A stretch of DNA of 64,000 nt, from positions 83,197 through 147,196 of the forward strand of contig CAZPGZ010000005.1 in NCBI GenBank assembly GCA_964586075.1. The letters run 5' to 3'. Positions within the stretch are counted from its first letter, which is position 1. Each line of letters begins with the position of its first letter. Below, one piece after another: positions 51,172-59,245 of the stretch. The position numbers and the translations under genes were made by a program. The notes below the pieces were generated by a model that searched no databases, had not been told where the DNA came from, and saw nothing but the letters and a program-made list of their open reading frames with translations. The stretch comes from JBAZLV01 sp964586075 (GTDB lineage Bacteria > Nitrospirota > UBA9217).

Positions 51172-51588
51172 ATGAAGGAAATTACCGCAATTATCAGACG
51201 CGATAAGGTGCCGGAAACGAAATCCATGTTAGCGGAGATGGGTTATCCTTCGCTTACAATACAGAGCGTTGATGGACGAGGCAGGCAGAAAGGAACGCTG
51301 TGTGCGGAAATGGACCATGAAATGCCTGATAGCTATTGCACTGCTGTAAAGCTCAAACCGACGCCGTCTAAGTACGCTCTTGAGCACACGCTTCCGAAGG
51401 TTGCCCTGTACGTGCCGAAGCGGCTTCTGACCATCGTCGTTCCGGATGATGTCGTGAGCTCGGTTGTCAAGGCGCTTATCAAGGTGAATAAAACGGGAAA
51501 AGCTGGAGATGGGAAAATTTTTGTTTCACCGATTGAAGGAGCAGTCCGAGTCCGGACGGGAGAACAGGATGGAGAGGCTATTTCATAG
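51172..51588 (+). CDS. nifI2: PII-like nitrogenase switch protein NifI2
   Basis: A 138-residue NifI2: MKEITAIIRRDKVPETKSMLAEMGYPSLTIQSVDGRGRQKGT, an extended T-loop insert (CAEMDHEMPDSYCTAVKLKPTPSKYALEHTLPKV) characteristic of NifI2, and C-loop KTGKAGDGKIFVSPIEGAVRVRTGE. It forms the hetero-oligomer with NifI1 that senses 2-oxoglutarate. AGGAGG precedes the ATG. Confidence 0.92.
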   Translation: MKEITAIIRRDKVPETKSMLAEMGYPSLTIQSVDGRGRQKGTLCAEMDHEMPDSYCTAVKLKPTPSKYALEHTLPKVALYVPKRLLTIVVPDDVVSSVVKALIKVNKTGKAGDGKIFVSPIEGAVRVRTGEQDGEAIS

Positions 51589-51647
51589 CCATATAAGGAC
51601 GATTGGTATCATCTAAACCAGAAAAATGATTTCGGAGGATATGTGCA

Positions 51648-51911
51648 ATGGCATCCATCACGGGAAAAACGAGAGGGGGCGAGTCCTGGACCCCGACATT
51701 TGTAGAATTGATCGATGCAGAAAAATGCATTGCGTGCGGACGGTGCTACAAAGTATGCAGTAGAAGTGTTCTTGAGCTTGTGCCACGGACAGACGATGGT
51801 GATGATGAAGGGAACAAGGTAATGTCAGTTCTTCATCCTGACGATTGTATCGGCTGTGCAGCCTGCTCGCGGGTCTGCGCGAAAAAGAGTTTAACGTTCG
51901 TCGAAGTATAA
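51648..51911 (+). CDS. fdxB: nif-specific ferredoxin (ferredoxin III type)
   Basis: An 87-residue protein with two clusters: CIACGRCYKVC (C26 region) and CIGCAACSRVC, preceded by TRGGESWTPTFVELID, the start of nif-specific ferredoxin III. It is an electron carrier to NifH or to cofactor assembly. Ribosome site GGAGG precedes the ATG. It is co-transcribed with nifX and nifI genes. Confidence 0.9.
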   Translation: MASITGKTRGGESWTPTFVELIDAEKCIACGRCYKVCSRSVLELVPRTDDGDDEGNKVMSVLHPDDCIGCAACSRVCAKKSLTFVEV

Positions 51912-51947
51912 TGTCTGAATGAGGAGCAGCCCTGCTGAGGAGCTCTG

Positions 51948-52403
51948 ATGAACGGTATTATCCGCCTCGCGCGCAAATCAGATATTCCTTTTCTTTGTGA
52001 TCTGCTTGATGATCTGTTCCGCATCGAGGCGGATTTTGCGCCGGATCTGGAAAGGCAGGTCCGGGGCCTCGATTTGCTGCTGGGCCATGAGACCGGCGAG
52101 TCAGCGGTTTTTGTTGCAGAGCAGGAGGGGAAGATCATCGGCATGGCGTCTGTCCAGGTGTTGGTGTCCACCGCCGAAGGAGGGCTGGTGGGAATGGTCG
52201 AAGACGTGATTGTGGGCCGTCAATTCAGAAGAGTAGGTGTTGGGTCGCGCCTTCTTGAACGTATCATCGCCTGGAGCCGGACCAGAGGTCTCAGGAGGCT
52301 TCAGCTTCTTGCCGATTGCACGAATACGTCTGCAATCGGTTTTTATGTCAGCCGAGGTTGGCGGACAACCAAGCTTCAGTGCCTTCGCATGCTGCTTACA
52401 TGA
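51948..52403 (+). CDS. GNAT-family N-acetyltransferase
   Basis: A 151-residue acetyltransferase: IRLARKSDIPFLCDLLDDLF, VEDVIVGRQFRRVGVGSRLLERII (acetyl-CoA loop) and NTSAIGFYVSRGWRTTKL. GNAT proteins of this type are regular members of Geobacter-type nif clusters, but the substrate is unknown. It lies 36 bases after the ferredoxin gene and ends before the nifB promoter. Confidence 0.88.
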   Translation: MNGIIRLARKSDIPFLCDLLDDLFRIEADFAPDLERQVRGLDLLLGHETGESAVFVAEQEGKIIGMASVQVLVSTAEGGLVGMVEDVIVGRQFRRVGVGSRLLERIIAWSRTRGLRRLQLLADCTNTSAIGFYVSRGWRTTKLQCLRMLLT

Positions 52404-52497
52404 TTCGCTGCTGAAACTTTGTGCAGGTGCCTACCTTTATCAATCCTTTTCTATCCAGTAAACATCCAAGTTGTTTGATAAAACAAAAGAATAATTC

Positions 52498-52513
52498 TGG
52501 CAAATCTCTTGCT
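52498..52513 (+). promoter_or_regulatory. Sigma-54 promoter of nifB
   Basis: TGGCAA-ATCTC-TTGCT, good match with A in place of the final C/T of the -24 box. It lies 38 bases before the nifB GTG. A TTGTTTGATAAAACAA inverted repeat is 20 bases upstream, but its spacing does not fit the NifA site. Confidence 0.85.
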
Positions 52514-52551
52514 AATTCAAATTGTAAAACAACGATTGCGAGGTGACAGCC

Positions 52552-53433
52552 GTGATACGAACACAGAAAGCTGACATAATGAAACATCCCTGCTTTACCG
52601 AGGGCGCCCATAAAACCTATGGCAGATTGCATCTGCCGGTCGCACCGGCATGCAATATCCAATGCCGGTATTGCATACGGAAATTTGATTGCGTCAACGA
52701 GTCCCGTCCTGGTGTCACAAGCGCGATTTTTACTCCTCAGGAGGCATTGGAGCGTGTTTCATCGCTGATCAGCCGGAATGACCGATTGAGTGTTGTGGGA
52801 ATTGCGGGACCCGGTGATGCGCTTGCAAATGAAATGACTTTTGAAACGCTGCAAGCGATCCATCGGGAGTTTCCGGAATTGATTCTGTGTATTTCTACCA
52901 ACGGTCTTTCACTGCCGGATCGGCTTGCGGATTTGATAAAGGCTGGTGTAACAAGCGTTACCGTAACTATCAACGCAGTGACGTCCCAGACGGCGGAACG
53001 AGTGTATTCTCATATCGATTATCATGGTAAACGCTACACCGGAAGAACAGCAGCGGATATCCTGGTTGCGAAACAATGGCATGGTGTTCTGGATTCGATT
53101 GACGCAGGTCTGACAGTAAAAGTGAATACCGTATTGATACCGGGAGTGAACAGCCATGAAACAAAGCTGATCGCGGAGCGCGCGAAAGAGTATGGAGTGG
53201 ATGTCATGAACATTTTGCCACTGATACCGCAGGCGGAGTTTGCGCACCTGAAAAAACCTTCTCATGCCGTCATTGAAACCATGCGCGCAATATGCAAACC
53301 TTTCGTCAAACAGATGGCGCACTGTCGCCACTGCCGTGCGGACGCGTTCGGAACTCTGAACGAAGACAAGGATATCGATTCAGAAGTGCTCATGGCACGG
53401 ATCGGGGAAGAATACAACGAACTGGTGTTCTAA
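52552..53433 (+). CDS. nifB: NifB, radical SAM FeMo-co synthase, short form
   Basis: A 293-residue NifB made of the radical SAM domain only. It begins with KHPCFTEGAHKTYGRLHLPVAPACNIQCRYC, holding the SAM cluster Cys at C34, C38, C41, then NESRPGVTS, VGIAGPGDALAN, STNGLSLP and the C-terminal CRHCRADAFG. It builds NifB-co, the 8Fe core of FeMo-co. The C-terminal NifX-like domain of classical NifB is absent, a form known in archaea and some anaerobic bacteria. GTG 52552 is chosen for spacing to GAGG; the stop overlaps the next ATG. Confidence 0.94.
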   Translation: MIRTQKADIMKHPCFTEGAHKTYGRLHLPVAPACNIQCRYCIRKFDCVNESRPGVTSAIFTPQEALERVSSLISRNDRLSVVGIAGPGDALANEMTFETLQAIHREFPELILCISTNGLSLPDRLADLIKAGVTSVTVTINAVTSQTAERVYSHIDYHGKRYTGRTAADILVAKQWHGVLDSIDAGLTVKVNTVLIPGVNSHETKLIAERAKEYGVDVMNILPLIPQAEFAHLKKPSHAVIETMRAICKPFVKQMAHCRHCRADAFGTLNEDKDIDSEVLMARIGEEYNELVF

Positions 53434-54188
53434 TGGGAACGCTTTTACTGGAGCAAGAACAGGAGCGGTATCGCAGGCAACTAACCTTGCGTGGTTTTTC
53501 TGCCGGCCATCAGCAGAAATTAAAAAGCTCAACTGCCATGATTGCCGGAGTAGGAGGATTGGGCGGAACTGCCGCGTTGTATCTTGCCGCCGCCGGAATC
53601 GGAAGGCTGATTCTCGTTCATGCCGGTGTGCTGGAACTGCCTGATTTAAACCGGCAGATATTGATGAAGAACTCCCGTATCGGGGAAAGCAGGGTTGCAC
53701 AGGCGAAAGAGAGCATTCAGAGCATAAATCCGGAAGTCTTCCTGGAGACATACGATGAACGGATATCCGACGTGAATGTGCAGCAACTGATCGGCACAGC
53801 GCAGATTGCACTGTCTACACGGCCGAATTTCACCGAGCGACGTACTTTGAACAAAGCGTGCATTGTAAAGGGAATTCCTATGATTGAAGCGGCTATGAAC
53901 GGCATGGAAGGGTACATTTTTAATGTTATACCCAGAACAACACCCTGCCTTCACTGTATCTTTCCCAAAGACGATCCGGAATGGGAAGAACTGGGTTTTT
54001 CGGTGATCGGAGCCGTACCCGGCATGCTTGGGTGCATTATGGCGCTTGAAGCGATAAAAATTCTGACTGGTTATGGACAACCGCTGCTTTCCCAGATGCT
54101 GGTGTTAAGTACCATGGATATGGAGTTTATAAAAATAAAAACTGTCCGAAATGCAGAATGTAAAATATGCGGGGTGAATGCAACTTGA
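53433..54188 (+). CDS. hesA: HesA/MoeB/ThiF-family E1-like protein
   Basis: A 251-residue adenylating enzyme: EQERYRRQLTLRGFSAGHQQKLKSS, ATP loop GVGGLGGTAALYLAAAGIGRLILV, DLNRQILM, and a zinc site PCLHCIF plus CKICG. The protein activates a sulfur-carrier C-terminus (as MoeB/ThiF). Its start overlaps the nifB stop (TAATG), so it is coupled to nifB and suits the name HesA, which occurs in many nif clusters. A role in molybdopterin or sulfur transfer for nitrogenase is inferred. Confidence 0.88.
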   Translation: MGTLLLEQEQERYRRQLTLRGFSAGHQQKLKSSTAMIAGVGGLGGTAALYLAAAGIGRLILVHAGVLELPDLNRQILMKNSRIGESRVAQAKESIQSINPEVFLETYDERISDVNVQQLIGTAQIALSTRPNFTERRTLNKACIVKGIPMIEAAMNGMEGYIFNVIPRTTPCLHCIFPKDDPEWEELGFSVIGAVPGMLGCIMALEAIKILTGYGQPLLSQMLVLSTMDMEFIKIKTVRNAECKICGVNAT

Positions 54189-54279
54189 TGCAAGGATGAT
54201 GTTCATGATACCCGTTGATAGCTGTTTGCGCATGCGAGCATTTTCTCTCCGTAAAAAATGAAATAGATAGGACTGCGTT

Positions 54280-54642
54280 ATGAAGGAAATGCGTTCAAAA
54301 CCGCCAAGTTGCTGCATTGTAGTCAGAGCTGAGGTCGGCACGCTTGGCTACAGGAAGGCCGTGCTACTTGATGAAATAGGAAGATTGGGCTCGATTGCTC
54401 GTGCGTCAAAGTCTGCAGGTATCGATGTAGGTCACGGAAGGGAGCTTGCGAAAGACTTTATTGAGTCTTTTCGGGTGCCATTGATCGAATTCGATGATCG
54501 ATATTTGGATTCTGATCGCGTGCGGCTGACATGCTTAGGAAAAGATGTGCTTCATTGGTACTGGCAGCAATTTGTGTCCACCTGGTCATTGATCCTTGAA
54601 GAGCGAAGCAAAAGCTATTATTCATTTTGGAAAACACCTTAA
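54280..54642 (+). CDS. modE: ModE-type HTH regulator, DNA-binding domain only
   Basis: A 120-residue winged-helix protein: GYRKAVLLDEIGRLGSIARASKSAGIDVGHGRELAKDFIESFRVPLIE, corresponding to the N-terminal domain of ModE. The C-terminal molybdate-binding (Mop) domains are absent; a separate di-Mop protein is encoded downstream. It probably regulates mop and modABC in response to molybdate by an indirect or Mop-assisted mechanism. Divergent from canonical ModE, so function is inferred. Confidence 0.72.
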   Translation: MKEMRSKPPSCCIVVRAEVGTLGYRKAVLLDEIGRLGSIARASKSAGIDVGHGRELAKDFIESFRVPLIEFDDRYLDSDRVRLTCLGKDVLHWYWQQFVSTWSLILEERSKSYYSFWKTP

Positions 54643-54736
54643 TGGCAGTCAGATCTGCCTGCGGTTCTGGAAAACATCAAGCCAAACAGAAATTGCAATA
54701 TGTATTAAAAAGTGACCCGCAGAAGTGGATTTAAAA

Positions 54737-54761
54737 CGATATTCTACATGCTATTATATCC
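54737..54761. promoter_or_regulatory. Candidate ModE-like site before mop
   Basis: The inverted repeat GATAT-N13-ATATC (54738-54760) lies 12 bases before the di-Mop start. It loosely recalls ModE operators, which have AT-rich inverted repeats. Weak support. Confidence 0.3.
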
Positions 54762-54773
54762 AAGAGGTGCTCA

Positions 54774-55196
54774 ATGAAGATCAGTGCTCGTAACGTGTTG
54801 TCAGGAAAGATTGTCGAAGTGAAAAAAGGACAGATTATGGCGATCATAAAACTTGCTTTAAGCACGGGCAATACCGTAACCTCGATTATTACAAACGAAA
54901 GTGTGGACAATCTTGGTCTACATCCCGGCAAGAATGCAGCGGCGATTATCAAGGCCGATTCGGTAATGATCGGGAAAGGCGAAGCAAACCTGCAGATAAG
55001 TGCGAGAAATATCATAAAAGGCAAAATCAAAAAAATCAAGGAAGGCATGGTCATGGCTGAAATTATACTCGACGTGGGCGATAGTAATCTGATCGCTGCT
55101 ACGATTTCAGATGAAAGCGTGAAGCGGCTTGCGTTGCATGAAGGTGACGATGCCTTCGGGATCTTCAAGGCTACCAGTGTTATGATGAGTGTATAA
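54774..55196 (+). CDS. mop: Molybdopterin-binding (di-Mop) storage protein
   Basis: A 140-residue protein of two tandem Mop domains (KISARNVLSGKIVEVKKGQIMAIIKL... and QISARNIIKGKIKKIKEGMVMAEIIL), each of 65-70 residues. Such ModG-type proteins form trimers that bind molybdate or tungstate. It lies 30 bases upstream of modA. Its presence with a ModE lacking Mop domains and a ModC lacking a Mop tail suggests that molybdate sensing is carried by this separate protein. Confidence 0.92.
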   Translation: MKISARNVLSGKIVEVKKGQIMAIIKLALSTGNTVTSIITNESVDNLGLHPGKNAAAIIKADSVMIGKGEANLQISARNIIKGKIKKIKEGMVMAEIILDVGDSNLIAATISDESVKRLALHEGDDAFGIFKATSVMMSV

Positions 55197-55226
55197 GCAA
55201 TGTTTACTGAAAGGAGATGGTTCTGT

Positions 55227-56009
55227 ATGAAAAAAATAATGTTGGTGTTTGTTTCTGTGCTTTTGCTGTTCATGGCAACAACCAGAGTGTATTCGGCTGA
55301 TGCGGAACAACTCACTGTTTCCGCTGCTATCAGTCTCAAGAATGCCTTTGAGGAGATCGGAAAAATCTACGAAGTACAGAACAAGGGATCGAAGATCGCT
55401 TTGAATCTCGGCGCATCGGGAAATCTAATGGCGCAGATCAAGGGGGGGGCTCCGGTCGATGTGTTTGCCTCCGCCGCCCAGAAGGACATGGATGATCTCG
55501 ACAATGCAGGTTATATTCAAAAAAATACAAGAGCAAATTTTGTTTCAAATTCCGTCGTGCTCATTGTTCCTGCAACGTCCAAAATACTTCCCGGTTCATT
55601 TGAAGACCTTAAAAAACCGGAGATAAGGAAAATTGCTGTCGGCAATCCTAAAACCGTCCCGGCGGGTCGATATGCCGATGAGACATTAAAATATCTCAAA
55701 ATATTTGGGGCAGTACAGGAGAAGCTTGTTCTGGCTGAAAATGTACGACAAGTACTCGATTACGTTGCCCGGGGAGAAGTGGATGCAGGGATCGTGTATT
55801 CAACCGACGCTAAGATGAGTACGCAGGATGTCAACATTATTGCAACCGCGCCGGCGGGCAGCCATAAACCCATCGTATATCCGATCGCTGTTGTCCAGGG
55901 TGCGAAAAACGAAAATGCAGCAAAAAAATTCATAGCCGTCGTTGTCTCCAGCGAAGGCAGAAAGATCCTCTCCAAGTACGGATTTAAACCGATAGAGTCG
56001 GCAAGGTAG
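55227..56009 (+). CDS. modA: Molybdate ABC transporter, periplasmic binding protein
   Basis: A 260-residue binding protein with signal peptide (MKKIMLVFVSVLLLFMATTRVYSA). Motifs: VSAAISLKNAFEEIGKIYE, NLGASGNLMAQIKGGAPVDVFASAA, and GRYADETLKYLK. The AISLKN and GASGNL segments form the oxyanion pocket. It takes molybdate (or tungstate) for the FeMo-co enzymes. Start 55227 follows AAAGGAGAT; the frame extends to 55200. Confidence 0.93.
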   Translation: MKKIMLVFVSVLLLFMATTRVYSADAEQLTVSAAISLKNAFEEIGKIYEVQNKGSKIALNLGASGNLMAQIKGGAPVDVFASAAQKDMDDLDNAGYIQKNTRANFVSNSVVLIVPATSKILPGSFEDLKKPEIRKIAVGNPKTVPAGRYADETLKYLKIFGAVQEKLVLAENVRQVLDYVARGEVDAGIVYSTDAKMSTQDVNIIATAPAGSHKPIVYPIAVVQGAKNENAAKKFIAVVVSSEGRKILSKYGFKPIESAR

Positions 56010-56036
56010 TTATCTGTTGCGCGGAGAGACAGGAGC

Positions 56037-56708
56037 ATGAGAATGGAAGATTCCCTGTTGTTCTCTCTGAGACTTTCCGTGCAGGTAGCGGCGGTTGCGA
56101 CTCTTTTTGTCGTAATTGCCGGACTTTCTGCGGCGTATGTTCTCTCCCGCAAGGATTTCTGCGGCAAAGAACTGTTCGACATTGTTCTTACCCTGCCGCT
56201 TGTGCTGCCGCCCACAGTCACGGGTTATTATCTCATTGTTTTGTTCGGTCGGAATGGTTTCCTCGGCCAGTATATATACGCCTGGACCGGTTGGAGCATC
56301 ATGTTTACCTGGTATGCAGCAGTTCTTGCCTCATTTGTGGTTGCTCTCCCGCTCATGGTCAAAACATCGCGCGCGGCTATCGAATCCGTGGATGAAAACC
56401 TGATTCGTGCCTCTTACACGCTCGGGCATTCCGAATACTGGACTGCGATCAAGGTTATTCTTCCGTTGGCAAAGAAAGGTATCATTGCCGGAATCATTCT
56501 TTCATTTGCGAGGGCTATGGGTGAGTTCGGCGCGACGCTGATGATTGCGGGGAACATTCCCGGCAAAACGAATACAATGCCTTTGGCCATTTATTCCGCG
56601 ACTGCCAGCGGAGAATATTCTCACGCAACGATTATGGTCATTGTGTTTACGTTGATTTCTGGAATTTTTCTGTATGTTGCAAATAAACTGAGCAGGCGGG
56701 TGATCTGA
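56037..56708 (+). CDS. modB: Molybdate ABC transporter permease
   Basis: A 223-residue inner-membrane permease with five to six spans and the coupling motif LGHSEYWTAIKVILPLAKKGIIAGIILSFARAMGEFGATLMIAGNIPGKTNTM, diagnostic for ModB. It stands between modA and modC and is contiguous with modC (next start base 56709). Confidence 0.94.
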   Translation: MRMEDSLLFSLRLSVQVAAVATLFVVIAGLSAAYVLSRKDFCGKELFDIVLTLPLVLPPTVTGYYLIVLFGRNGFLGQYIYAWTGWSIMFTWYAAVLASFVVALPLMVKTSRAAIESVDENLIRASYTLGHSEYWTAIKVILPLAKKGIIAGIILSFARAMGEFGATLMIAGNIPGKTNTMPLAIYSATASGEYSHATIMVIVFTLISGIFLYVANKLSRRVI

Positions 56709-57446
56709 ATGAGTCTTGCCGTCACCTTGCAAAAAAATATCCGCGGCTTCGCGCTTGATATCCGGTGGAAAATCAGAAACGAGCTTGCAGTTCTGTTCGG
56801 CCATTCCGGATCGGGAAAATCGATGACGCTCCAGCTTCTGGCTGGATTGCTCAAGCCGGATGCGGGGGCTATCCTGATGGATGGCCGCACACTCTTTGAC
56901 AGCGCTTCTTCCGTTAATTGCTCTCCTCAGGAACGGTCTTTCGGGTATGTATTTCAGGACCTCGCCTTGTTTCCGCATATGACGGTGATGGCCAATATTT
57001 TGTACGGAGCCCATGGGCTGCACAGAGAGGAACGGGATCAACGTGCTCGTGCGATGATCGAACGATTTCGTTTGTCGGGCCTTGAGAACGCAATGCCCGG
57101 CGAAATATCCGGAGGACAAAAACAGCGTGTGGCGCTTGCGCGCGCACTGATCAGAAAACCGGGTGCATTGCTGCTGGACGAACCGTTCAGCGCTCTTGAC
57201 AACCATATCCGGATTGAAATGAGAAAATTTCTTCTGGACGTCCAGCGATCATTCAATATCCCCGTCGTGCTGGTGACCCACGATCTTATCGAGGCATCTA
57301 CGCTGGCAGATACAGTAATTGTGTACGCGCACGGGAGGGTTCTTCAGCAGGGGACACCGGCAGAACTGCTCCGTACACCGCTGTGCAGGGAAGTTGAGGA
57401 TATTATGGATCCCGGGCTGTGTCGGTGTGCATATCGGGCTGAGTAA
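56709..57446 (+). CDS. modC: Molybdate ABC transporter ATPase, short form
   Basis: A 245-residue ATPase: Walker A GHSGSGKSMT, Q-loop VFQDLALFPHM, signature EISGGQKQRVALARAL, Walker B LLLDEPFSALD and switch His in LVTHDLIEA. Unlike full-length ModC (about 350 residues), it stops after the ATPase domain and has no C-terminal Mop domain. It powers import of molybdate. The 3' end is convergent with the TRAP operon 46 bases away. Confidence 0.94.
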   Translation: MSLAVTLQKNIRGFALDIRWKIRNELAVLFGHSGSGKSMTLQLLAGLLKPDAGAILMDGRTLFDSASSVNCSPQERSFGYVFQDLALFPHMTVMANILYGAHGLHREERDQRARAMIERFRLSGLENAMPGEISGGQKQRVALARALIRKPGALLLDEPFSALDNHIRIEMRKFLLDVQRSFNIPVVLVTHDLIEASTLADTVIVYAHGRVLQQGTPAELLRTPLCREVEDIMDPGLCRCAYRAE

Positions 57447-57492
57447 GGGGAGTGCGATGCAGCAACGTCATTATGCGTACAATCTTTCGCAG

Positions 57493-58776
57493 TTATCTCA
57501 AACCGAACACAGTTGGCAGATACAGCGATAACGATGGAAAAAACATGGTTATCAGAAGAGCCAATAACATGATTGCGATGAAAGGCAGAACCGAACGGGA
57601 AATCGTCTCCAGGGGAAGGCCGGCTACATTCGCGATGACGTAAAGGTTTACGGCCACGGGCGGTGTTATCTGCCCGATGGCAAGATTAAGCGTCATGACC
57701 ACCCCGAACCAGATGGGGTCCCAGTGGAAATGCAGCATGATGGGAATCAGGATGGGGAGAAACACATAGTAAATGGAGATCGCGTCCATAAGCATGCCCG
57801 CGATGAAGAGAATGACATTTACGAGAATAAGGATGACGATGGGGTCTGTGGAGAGAGACAACAGATACGACGCGGTTTTGTCCATGACGCCGAGCGTCGA
57901 TCCCGTCCACGAAAAGAGTCCCGCAAAAGCGACAATAAACATGATCACTGCCGAGGAAAGGACAGAGTCCCTGAATATCCCGTACAGCATCTCCAGGGTG
58001 AGACTGCGATACACAACAAAACCGATAAACAGTCCGTAAAACACCGCGATCACCGCAGCTTCTGTCGCGGTAAAGATGCCCCCGTATATTCCGCTCAGGA
58101 TCACGACCGGCGCGAGCAGCCCCCAGATAGCCTCTTTGAACGCCTGCCATATTTCTTTTCCCGTGCCCCAGCTTTCGCCTTTCCAGCCATGTTTTTGTGC
58201 AATGTAGCAGGAAGGAACAATGAGAAGAAGCGCGGTCAGGATTCCGGGTATGACCCCTGCCGCAAAAAGAGCAGGCACGGACGTTGCTGTTATGACCCCA
58301 TAGATTATGAAAGCGATGCTCGGGGGAATGACAATGGCGAGTGATCCGCTGCTTGCTATGAGCGCCGAAGTAAAGCCTTTATTGTACCCTAAGGTAATCA
58401 TGGCAGGATACAGGATGACTCCCAGAGCGGCAGTATCCGCTGGTCCCGAACCTGATATTCCGGCGAAAATAACCCCCACAATAATAGTCACCACAGCGAG
58501 GCCGCCTGGGATGGGCCCCACCAACAGGCTGACCAGGTGGATGAGACGTTTTGAAATGCCGCACCGCTCGAGGATAAGGCCTGCAAGAATAAAGAAAGGC
58601 AGAGCAAGGAGTTGAAACTTGGCCACACTGGCGTAGAAATTGGGGCCGATTACCTCTATTCCCAGATTGTATTTCCAGATAAGAAGAAGCGAGGTAAAGC
58701 CGAGCGTCGTGGCAACAGGAACGCCGAGGAGCAGAAGAACGAGAAAAACGGCAAAAAAGAGAATAATTGATTCCAT
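57493..58776 (-). CDS. dctM: TRAP transporter large permease (DctM)
   Basis: A 427-residue membrane protein with about 12 spans; motifs SGSGPADTAALGVILYPAM and FIAGMLMDAISIYYVFLPILIPIM and NLAIGQITPPVAVNLYV are typical of DctM. It is the sodium- or proton-driven channel part of a TRAP uptake system for carboxylates or similar anions. ATG 58776 gives the standard start and overlaps the dctQ stop; the frame continues upstream but that part overlaps dctQ. Confidence 0.93.
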   Translation of the reverse strand: MESIILFFAVFLVLLLLGVPVATTLGFTSLLLIWKYNLGIEVIGPNFYASVAKFQLLALPFFILAGLILERCGISKRLIHLVSLLVGPIPGGLAVVTIIVGVIFAGISGSGPADTAALGVILYPAMITLGYNKGFTSALIASSGSLAIVIPPSIAFIIYGVITATSVPALFAAGVIPGILTALLLIVPSCYIAQKHGWKGESWGTGKEIWQAFKEAIWGLLAPVVILSGIYGGIFTATEAAVIAVFYGLFIGFVVYRSLTLEMLYGIFRDSVLSSAVIMFIVAFAGLFSWTGSTLGVMDKTASYLLSLSTDPIVILILVNVILFIAGMLMDAISIYYVFLPILIPIMLHFHWDPIWFGVVMTLNLAIGQITPPVAVNLYVIANVAGLPLETISRSVLPFIAIMLLALLITMFFPSLSLYLPTVFGLR

Positions 58777-59243
58777 TAAGCCTGCTTTCTTTTGGCTTCC
58801 GTATACCACGCTTCCGCTACGCGAAGTATTATCAGGATCCCGCCGACAGGGATGGCCAGAGTATACAGCCACTGTGGGATATCGAGCGCTTCGGAGGTTA
58901 TATTCAGGGCCAATTCATCTTGAATCTGGAAGTAGCTGATGTAAACGATGATCGCGACCGTTACCATGGTGAGAATTGAGGCGAGAGGAAAGAGGATCCG
59001 CCTCAGGCGCGGGACGCGGAGCTCCAGCAGGTTGAATCCTAAATGAATGCCCCTTCTGAATCCCGCGGCGGCCCCCAGCATGGTAAGCCAGACAAGGCAG
59101 GCCACTTCTATTTCTTCAGTGGAGGCGAAAGAATACTGGATGAAGTAGCGGGTGATTACGTTCAGAAAGGCGAATGCCGCCATGATGCCGAGCAAAACAA
59201 CGGCCGCCACTTCTTCCAGGTTTTGCTGTATTTTCTTCAACAT
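58776..59243 (-). CDS. dctQ: TRAP transporter small permease (DctQ)
   Basis: A 155-residue protein with four spans: VAAVVLLGIMAAFAFLNVITRYF, EIEVACLVWLTMLGAAAGFRRGIHLGF. The FRRGIHLG motif is typical of DctQ. Its stop overlaps dctM (TAATG), and dctP ends two bases upstream. Confidence 0.88.
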   Translation of the reverse strand: MLKKIQQNLEEVAAVVLLGIMAAFAFLNVITRYFIQYSFASTEEIEVACLVWLTMLGAAAGFRRGIHLGFNLLELRVPRLRRILFPLASILTMVTVAIIVYISYFQIQDELALNITSEALDIPQWLYTLAIPVGGILIILRVAEAWYTEAKRKQA

Positions 59244-59245
59244 CG

